From: Lojkania enalia
Lineage: Eukaryota; Ascomycota; Dothideomycetes; Pleosporales
NCBI GenBank assembly: GCA_010094045.1
Contig: ML986665.1
Span: 104,636 to 140,812 of the forward strand
DNA length: 36,177 nucleotides
Reading direction: 5' to 3'
Shown here: in pieces, positions 24,420-33,325 of the stretch
Layout of the letters: every line of letters starts with the position of its first letter
Position numbering within the stretch: the first letter of the stretch is position 1
Made by a program: the position numbers and the translations under genes
The notes under the pieces: model-generated
The model's input: the letters and a program-made list of their open reading frames with translations, nothing else
The model's database searches: none
What the model was told of the DNA's origin: nothing

Positions 24420-24720
24420 ACACTCTTTTCAGTGTGTCTAAGTAAGCCTTATATAGTAGATATCTTACTCTTTTTCTCCTATATATCGATTATTTTTACA
24501 ACACCTTTTCTAGCTATAAGTACCAATCCCTTTTCTAGCTAATAGACTTCAGCAACTATTATATTTCTTAAGCAGTCCTTATCTACCCTATTATAATAAT
24601 ATTCAGTACCCTATCTAGTTATAGTTAGTAGTAGCTACTCTTATCAGGCCTTACGAGAGGGGGGAAATAGAAAAATAAGCTGGTCTTTATAGTAATAAAA
24701 AATGAGTAGAAAATACTATA
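24420..24720. other. Less-mutated patch
   Basis: This stretch keeps several CpA and TpG dinucleotides, for example a small hairpin GACACTCTTTTCAGTGTGTC at 24419-24438 and ACAACACC near 24,500. A purine run GAGAGGGGGGAAA ends it near 24,667. It may be a later insertion such as a solo LTR or MITE, or DNA that escaped mutation. No terminal repeats could be proven. Confidence 0.35.
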
Positions 24721-27199
24721 TTAGTTCTTATAAACTAAAAATAATTATACTAGATAAGAATTTAAATAGACCGAATATAGGCTAGTTATAAATTAAATTA
24801 AGACTAGAGTATTATATAGAATATATTAGAGTACTCTCTACTATACTCTATAAGTTCCCTCAGCCCCTATCTAGTTTAGTTTCTAAACTACCAGGCTGTT
24901 TATCTACTAAATTCTTCTAGTCGTAGGGTATATTATCTATCTCTTCTTTATATATTCCCTAGCTCTAAGATTTAAGGATACTTAGAGTACTATTTAGAGG
25001 ACTAATAGGGGTAATAGATAGTATTAATAAGTTTATAGTATCTGGAGAAGGGTAGCTAAAAAAATAGAAGAATATATCTCTTTTAATAGTAAAAGATATA
25101 ATAAATTGTTTCGGCTATACTTTATTATAGATATATAGATACTAGATAAAGAGGTAATCTCTATCTATTATATGAGATTTAGTAGAAGGTCTACTATATA
25201 GACGATTTACCGGCAACTACTAAATATCTTAAGAGTATATTAGAGGAGATGTATTCTCGTAGCGAGCTACTACTAGTACTAGGGCTTTTAGAATATCTTT
25301 AGCTATAGAACTTAGGACTATAAAATTCGTCGTAGAAAAGTACTCTTTTAGAAAACCTTTTATTAGTTAAAGGTAGGATGCTTCTAAAGTAAGATTGCTA
25401 ATATTTTACAACGAAAAGCCCAGCGAGCGAGAAATAGACGTAAATTTAACCTAGCTATCGTCCCTCTTTCTATATAGCTGTATACTAGTTCTCCTATTAT
25501 CTATTCTAGGGAGAATTCCTATAAGTTCTAGAAAATATCTAATTGTAAAAAGCTAGGCCTATATATAAGCAAGATTAAATAAACGTATAGAATCTTAGGT
25601 TAATATACTAGTAAGATTCTACTATAAAGATTATACCTTTTAAACTCGAATCTAGTCTAGCTGTATATAGTAATATCTTATACTTTCCTATATTATCTTC
25701 CTAGAACGGAGGGGAATAATAAAATATATCGCTTTAGTATATAGTTTAAGATATTTTATATCCTCTATAAAAGTAAAAATCGAAGGTATTCTACAGCTTA
25801 AATAAAGAATTTACTTATATATCTCCCTCCTCTAGTTACTTAGAAGTATTAGAAAGGCTTATTACTCCTTAAAAAGTATAATAATATAAGCTCAGTTTAT
25901 ACGGGATAGTACGGGTATAAGAAGCTATAGTAATCTAATAGTACCTAAATTAAGAATCTACTATAGTTAGAGGCTAAGTATCCTACGCTAAGTAGTATAG
26001 ATGTAGTCTAGATAGTATACTAATTCCTAGATATAAGTTAGATAAGATTTTATAAAAAATATCCCTTTAATACCTCTTTATATTTTATTATTAATATTTG
26101 CTTAAGTATTCCAGCCTTAAAATCTCCCTATAACCCTACGAGAGGAACTAAATAGTTAAAGGCTTCCTTAAACCTCTAGTTTACTAGACGTTTTAGCATT
26201 TTAATATTTAATTACTTACTTCTAAATCGATTTATCTATATACTTACCTATCTTCTATTTACTAAGTCTTAAAATATTAAATAGCCCTATAAATATTACT
26301 ATTATAGAACTGTTAGATATAGTAATACTATACTCTAATAGAATTACAAATTTTATTAGGCATCTCTATTACTATTTAGATAAAGGATATATATAATTTT
26401 AAATACTCTTACTTACTATTAGAATAGAAGTTAACAGTCTACTATTAATTATCTATAGGAAGAATAGATTTTATAGTTTAAATATAATTACTTTCTTTTA
26501 GATATTAAAATAAGCTGCTATTACTGCGAAGGTATTAGTCTAGAGGTACTATATAATATATAAAGTCTACTATTAAGATCTATAACTCTATTAAGACTAC
26601 CTTAATTTCTAAGTTATATATAAGAGCTAGTACTTAGTTTTCGGGCTTTAAGCAATTGTTCTAGAAAATAGATTAGAGTTAGGTTATATTTTTCTCGTTA
26701 AAGGTATATATAATTCTTATATCTCTATTAGGCGAGGGTAATTTAAGTAAAGATAAAGGCACTCGCGTAGACCTATAATAGTAGCTGTAATAATTATAAA
26801 ATTTATTTTATTCCTTTAAGTTTATAGTTACTATTAGTAATTAGATATAGTCCTAATATTAAATAGGTATATAGGGTAGATATACTTTAGGTCAGGCTAA
26901 ATTTAGAGTAATAGTCTTAGTACTAATAGTTAAAAAACACTCCTTCGCTAAATATACTATTAATAAATATAACCCCACCTATCTATAACTATACCTCTTA
27001 GCTACAGTTTACTAGAACGGACTTAAATCTTATAATTATTAATACAGACCGTTTTTATTAGTTAGTAGAAAGTCTCTTAAAACCGTACATATAAAGGTTA
27101 TTACTATTATTCTTCTAAGGAAAAAAAGGCGGTTTAAAAGATATAGTATTACATTACCTCTTTCCTAATAATAATATTAAATAAAATCAAACGGAGGGG
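24721..27199. other. Mutated stretch, nothing assignable
   Basis: A minus-strand frame over about 26,100-27,100 is fairly open and Lys/Arg/Asn-rich, but no family is recognised. A forward YIDD at 25195 was considered as a polymerase motif and not accepted. Two similar purine runs, ACGGAGGGGA with AATAA close behind, lie near 25,707 and 27,191. Confidence 0.35.
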
Positions 27200-30070
27200 A
27201 TAATAAACTTTTATCTTAACTATACCTCAATTAATATAGACTATCTAACCTTCTTTATAGATAGTAATCTTAACCTTCCAGTTTAACTAAAGAATATAAT
27301 ATTACTATACTATTGAACGATAGTATACCCGATTAACTAGCTATACTCTAATTTATAAACTACTTAGAATATTATACTTATAAGAGTTATTCTTCTAATT
27401 TATAATATCTTCCTTCTATTTACTAATAACTTTAATACTACTAATTAAATCTTAGAGTAATTAGTTAGATAGTTTACGCTAGATATCTTTTTAAACTTCC
27501 TATTAAGTATCTAGCCTCGCCTAATCGTAATATATACAGTAGTAAATAAAGTATTAAAGGTATAGGACTTATAAGTAATTATAACCTATACGTTTATATA
27601 AAATATATTCTCTAATACTAGTATATTTTCTTTTAACCGCTAACTCTTACCTTTAGTAGGTTTCTATATACTTAAGACACATATTAGGAAGAACTTAGAT
27701 ATAGTATAAGCAAGTTATAGTAAATCTTAGTAGATGTTTTTAGCTGTTTATCTCTATAGAATCTACAAATTTTCGCTCTCTTATATAAACAAGACTATTA
27801 CAGAAGCTTATAATCCGATTTTAGCTTCTAGGTATTATATAACACAGGAAGGGCGATTATAAGATTACATTTACAATTTTATCTTAGAAGCTACTAAATC
27901 CGCTATACTATATAATAAAATAATCGAGTATATTACGTCTAGTCTTCTTATAGATATATACTCTATAGGCGGTTATTATAAGCAAACGAATTAACACGTT
28001 AAATATTAGAAACTAAAATACCTAGTATTTCCTCTAAAATCGATCTTTTAAAAGATATATAAGTCTACTTATATAGATATATTCTTTTCCTCCTACAGCC
28101 CTAGTAAGCTTATATACCGCTAATATGATAGAGTAGAAAAGAGATTCTGTATACTATTCTACACCCTTACTAAATAGATTGAAGAAAATAAGAACGCCTA
28201 TTTCTCTTAACTTTATACTAGTATATACCAATCTATAAAAATATTCTGGAATATATTAAAAATTAAATCTATCTACTTATACTATTTAGTATACGCTTCT
28301 TAGTATATCCTTAATTATAGCTACGCTATTTATAATACCTATATTAAAATCTTTAGAAAAGGTGTTCTAAGAGTAGAGTATAAGTTTACGCTCTTTAAAT
28401 GTATTCTCTACTAATCTAGAAAATTAACCGCCTCTTTTACACCTTCTATATATAGTATATAAATATTAGGTATTAATAGAGGGGGAACTTAAGGCGTTGT
28501 GCTACTTAAGTTCTTACTTTTACTCTAGGAAACTTTAGGAGTAGAGTACTTATTAAGGGAATTCTTTAACTTCGCAATCGGCACTAGCTTAAATAGGTAG
28601 TAGAGTCTATCTCTAACATTTTCTACTAATATCTTTAAAAGTAGGCTTATAGTTCTCTCTTATTTCTTATATTAATAGGAAGTTATAAAATACTTACGAA
28701 CCTTTAATTCTATTATTAAGTAGTTCTTCTTAAAGTAGCGTAGATTATTATTATCCTTGCTAAGAAGGTTGCGAGATTATATAAAGGGCTGTATTTAAGA
28801 TAGATTCTATAGTCTTTAAGACTTAAAGTCTTACCTTTAAGAGGCTTTTAGTATATAAAATATATTTAATAAATTATATTTAGGGGATTTAGAGGCTAAA
28901 GTAGCTATTATAGTAATACTAATATAAGTAGGCTACGCTAGGTTATTTTTCAACTATAATAGTAATAGTAGTAGTCTTAGTACTTTCCTATTAAATTTTT
29001 AATAGCTACCGCTTATATAGTATAGACTATAAGAGACTGAATAATACTATAATATAGGAAGTATAAGGGATCTTAGAATATATTTAATATATATAAACTA
29101 ATACTATATAGAACCCGTATAATAATAGTAGTACTTATATAAGTTTACCTTCGAATTGTTTATATTCTCTAACTCTAACAGATTTTTTCCCCCGGTCGAG
29201 ATTAGCCCTAATACTTTCCGAGATGGAGGGCTAACCTATAATAATCCTATCGAAATAGCTCTATATAAATAGAAGTTCTTCTAGATAGAATCGTCCCCTA
29301 ATATTATCGTATCTTTAGAAACAGAGATATTAGAGGGCGTAAATAGTTCTATAGTTTAGTTAATAGTAGATAATATTAAATTATTTTAATTTTAATATAT
29401 CTCTAACCTTATTTATATCTTTCTATTATTAATAGATAGAGAAAGAATCTAGTATAAGATTATAAATCAGCTATAGAAAGACTAGTAGTCTGATTTTTTT
29501 AGGTTTAATATTAAGATTAAAGAAACCCTAGATATTAATAATATTACTAGAATAGAGGAGCTGAAAGTAAAAGTTTATAGTTAGCTTCTTAGAAACTTTA
29601 GATATAAAGAGGTTATTACTACCTTACTTACTACCTTATTTTATTTTAAGCTTAATAAAATGCTTAAATATAATAATAGATATTATAGGTATAAGGAATT
29701 AATTTACTATTAAAATTAAAGTCTTAGAGTTATTTAAGCTCTAACCCGTCTTTATTTTAATCCCCTTAAATTTACCTACGATACTAGTACTCTAGAAATA
29801 TTTAGTAGGAAAAGAGATATTTGTTCTTAGTACTATAGGTACTAGAAAGCTATAGTTTTCTATATTTAATATCCTTCTAATATAATTAATATCTATTTTT
29901 AGATAGATAAATTGTATTATTAGGAAATTAATAGTTTTCTAAAGCTGTTAGAATAGTTTATTAGATAGTAAAAGCTAGATAGCATATTTAGTACTTTAGA
30001 TTATAATATACTAGGTTTATTTATTTATAGAAGATATAATAAGAATAGGTTTCGGACTAGAAAAAGGTAG
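27200..30070 (+). pseudogene. Patatin-like phospholipase gene relic (RIP-eroded)
   Basis: One forward frame runs about 2.87 kb (about 957 codons) with no detected indel, from ATA ATA at 27200 (ATG before RIP) to TAG at 30068-30070. All three patatin motifs are in phase. The oxyanion loop D-G-G-G-x-R-G is seen as N-R-G-G-T-stop-G at 28475-28495, each change being a RIP-type step. The Ser elbow GTS is at 28580-28588 with the serine codon intact. The catalytic D-G-G (FRDGGLTYNNP) is at 29216-29248. Ser and Asp are about 212 residues apart, normal for this fold. About 425 N-terminal residues precede the domain and include a Cys-x-x-Tyr (formerly CxxC) just before it. Patatins are Ser-Asp acyl hydrolases of lipids; in fungi they also occur near or fused to NLR-type receptors. 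A kinase-like relic follows directly. Confidence 0.8.
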
Positions 30071-31320
30071 GTAGATTAGCCTTTTCTGCAACTAGTAAAG
30101 CGATTATATATAAGATAGAAAGCTTATATATATAAATAAATTTAAATCTAATCTCTTTCTAAATACTTATAGATTTAAATAAAATACGGATCTAATTTCC
30201 CTTATTTAAACTATCTAAAAGGAAGTTAGAATTTAAATAGCTCCCCCCTAAATTACTACTTAGGGTTAGAAGAGGAACGCTTTTTAAACCGGAATTATTA
30301 AAACTAAAACCCTTAACTATAAAAGATTAGAGTTTCTAGAATATATATAGGCCGTTTTTTAAAGATAATTAAGCTAGGATTTATATTATAGTCTACTATT
30401 TTTCCTCTCCAGCCTTTATAATAGTTACTATATACGAGAAATAAAGGCTAATTATAGGTTTAATTCGTAATATATTATCTAAATATATCTATCCGAATAT
30501 TTTATTATTATAAGATACCTTTACTACTTCTACTCTATATCTTATCTATAAATGCTCCGATGTTTCCTTAGTAGAAATCTAATCTAGTCTATCTGTAAGG
30601 CTAGAAGACTTTAAAATAGTATTAATATATAAAGAAGTAAGTATATAATTTAAGGAGATAGGTTGTTAATTAATAAGCAGATACTACTCGGCGTCTAGTA
30701 TATATATAACCGGCTTAATATACTATATAACTAGGATTATTTTAATAATATATACCTTTTGAAAGACGGTAGAATTAAACTTAGTAAAAAACTAGGTTCT
30801 CTTTTATACTGCTTTATTAATAATACTATTAGCAAATATTAGACGAAGTATATTATAAGATAAAAGAGAAAAATAATAGGACATCTATAATATACGCTAT
30901 CTACTATTAAAGATTCTCGAGCCGTTAGTAATAATACTATCTAATATTATATCTTATTAACTTAAATGGTCTTCTAAGATACAGGTATTTGCGGAGAAAG
31001 CTAAGTTGGTAATTTTAGTAGAATATCTTCTTAAAGACGATTTCTACTATTTATCTCTTAGGCCTAGCTACTTAAAACTTTATATATATATCGCTAAGTA
31101 TATAAAATTAAGAAAAGATTAGAAAATTCTATTCTAACTTATTATTATTTACCTTTAATCTTAAGTCTCTTAGAGTTGTCTTCTTAGGAATTAAATATAA
31201 CTCGCTCTTCTTTAGTTAGTATATTAAACCTATAAGAATCTTTAATATATACTAGCTACTTCTAAGTTAGAGGCTACTATAATTGTTCTATTATAGTATA
31301 TATATAGTAATATCTATTAT
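30061..31320 (+). pseudogene. Protein-kinase-like gene relic
   Basis: Immediately after the patatin relic, in the next frame, a segment reads YPNILLLQ-like (30490 on; HPNI before mutation) followed by TLYLIYKCSDVSL (about 30,529-30,570). This spacing matches the HPN-I loop and the beta-5/hinge region of protein kinases (L-Y-L-V-Y-E). Farther on, RPSYLKLYIYIAKY (about 31,055-31,100) resembles the C-terminal end seen in fungal kinase-like proteins. No VAIK lysine, HRD or DFG motif was recognised, so this was probably a degenerate or pseudokinase domain even before RIP, or those parts are too altered to see. It starts at or near the end of the patatin relic, so a fusion or an operon-like tandem cluster is possible. 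Confidence 0.4.
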
Positions 31321-32314
31321 ATATAATTACTAAGAAAATATAAGCGTCCTCTAATACTTATAGTTTATCTACCTTTCTAATTAACATTTTCCTCCTCTTC
31401 TAGAGAAGCTTATTTCGAAACTTTCGTAGGACCTTAGGTGCTGGATTTAAAGTTATATCTACTACTATCTTCTTAAACTAGAAAACTAAATACTCTAATT
31501 ATATAGTAGATTAAGTAGCCTATTTATAGATTATACTAGAGCTACTTTTAGATATAGCAGCAATTCTATTTATATACCGTATCTTAAGATATATAAAATT
31601 AAGAAAGGTATAGTATATAGTTTAATTCTTTAAACTTAGCTATTAACTAGAATAAAACCTATAGTAGCCCGTTTTTTTCTCTTAACCTTAACTATTCTTA
31701 AACTTCCTATATATAATCTATTCTCTAATATTATAATCGTTATAAGTAATAACTTTACTAGAGCTAATAATTATATTATAATTCCGGCTAATGCGAACCA
31801 ACTATTTATAAATCGTCTTTTTAGTAGATTAAATATTAACTACTATAGAGAAATACTCGCTTCTAATACTATAATTATTAGTATTAGACCGACTTTAGAT
31901 GTTAGTTATATATTTAATAATAGTAATAACATTTTTAACCTAGATAGCTAGAGGACCTTTATTAAATTCTATAAGTAGCTTATAGTACTAAATAATTTTA
32001 TATTATTCTATTAAATATAGAACTAGACTTTGTAAAAGAATATTCTATATCTAAACGCTTATAATAAAAAGACTTCTCTATCTTTCTATAACATGCATCT
32101 ATTATATAACGTAACCTTTAATTTATAATCGGTTATCTAATATATTCCTATCTTCCCTGCTTCCTTTAACTATCAAATAATTATACCTGTAGATAACATC
32201 GATCTAAGCGAGCCGGAAAACCACCTAACATCTATCCCTAGATTACTAGACACTCTATATAACTGGATAAACTATTAGTACTTTAACTTTTAGTAACTAG
32301 AAAACCTATATATA
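31320..32314 (+). pseudogene. Unrecognised gene relic
   Basis: A forward frame of about 330 codons continues in the same direction after the kinase-like relic, in another phase. It is relatively stop-poor and contains ordinary-looking protein sequence such as IIIPANANQLF (about 31,775-31,805) and DLSEPENHL (32201-32227). It ends at TAA about 32,312. The 3' end is partly duplicated downstream. I do not recognise the family. It could be the C-terminal part of the preceding relic with a frameshift between them, or a separate gene. Confidence 0.4.
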
Positions 32315-32440
32315 TAATAAATATTGCTATAATTCTATAAAATTAGTCTGCTAACAATCCAAGCGAGCCGGAAAACTACCTATACTAGAAAATATAATAG
32401 GTACTTTAACTTTAAGCAACTATAACTCTATATATATATT
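32207..32440. repeat. 155-bp partial tandem duplication
   Basis: AGCGAGCCGGAAAAC starts at 32207 and again at 32362, 155 bases apart. The sequence about 80 bases after the first copy (TAGTACTTTAACTTTTAGTAAC) has a shortened counterpart after the second. The first copy is the 3' end of the unknown relic, so the second is a truncated duplicate of that end. The copies differ by C/T changes and by indels. Confidence 0.65.
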
Positions 32441-33325
32441 AAGCTTTATTAAAATTATATATAAATAATACACTTCGGCTATTTTTAAAGATCTAGGACG
32501 CCTTTCACCTATAAATTACGTTTACATCGTCGCCTTCGCGCCTAATTTACAGAGAGCCTCCTTCTATAATATAATAGACTTCCTTCCTTATAGCACTACT
32601 ATTAAGCTCTTACTACTCTATAATACTTTTAAGCGGTCTTATTGGGCCTTAGAACTTATTATAATACTGAGAAGTAATTATTAGCTTTATACCTACTGTC
32701 GCGTACAAATTTATATAAGGCTGCTACCCCTAGTTAGTACTTTTAATTAAACTAGGTACTAATTTCGGCTAGTATATAACAACCCTATACCTATATAATT
32801 ATCGTAGTATAATTTATTTATAATAACTATTCGGCCTGTAGTTATATAAAGCTTTAGCGCGGGCGGGCCGACCTTAGCGCTATAGCCTTACGGTCCCGAC
32901 TTAGTACTGGAGCGGGTTAGCTATCCTCTCTACTAGCATAATTAAGGGGTTTATCTACTTCTTAAGATATATAGTTAATATAGTTATTTAGCCTAGTTGC
33001 TTATAAACTTTACAACTACAGCTCAGCCTAATTGCGTAGAACTGGGCTGTACTATAGCTATACTCTCCCCTTAGCTAGGTTGTGCTAACTTACTTCTCAT
33101 AAAACTAAAGGATATAATAAAGTATAATACTATTAGCTTACAGCACTCTTATAGTGCATTTCTATTAGATACGATTCTTTAGTATAGCTCAGTATCTTCT
33201 TCCTATATACTTACTAACGTTAATAGCTAGGACTAATATACTCGTCTCTTTAGTCAGGCTGCTATATTTAAACCCGACCGAGATCTATTCCTACTACTTA
33301 TACTTATATAGCTCTATACGAAGTA
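32441..33325. promoter_or_regulatory. Upstream region of the NLR gene
   Basis: No gene is evident. The stretch contains a CpG-rich spot at about 32,855-32,925 (GCGCGGGCGGGCCGACC) that stands out in the AT-rich block, and TATA-like runs shortly before the start codon at 33326. As the only DNA between the upstream relic and the HET-NACHT-WD40 gene, it should hold the promoter of that gene; no specific site can be proven. Confidence 0.35.

Noticed and set aside
25195..25209. YIDD as a reverse transcriptase active site
   Set aside because: The flanking frame lacks the other polymerase motifs, and the residues before it do not form a convincing hydrophobic strand. A four-residue match in mutated DNA is weak.
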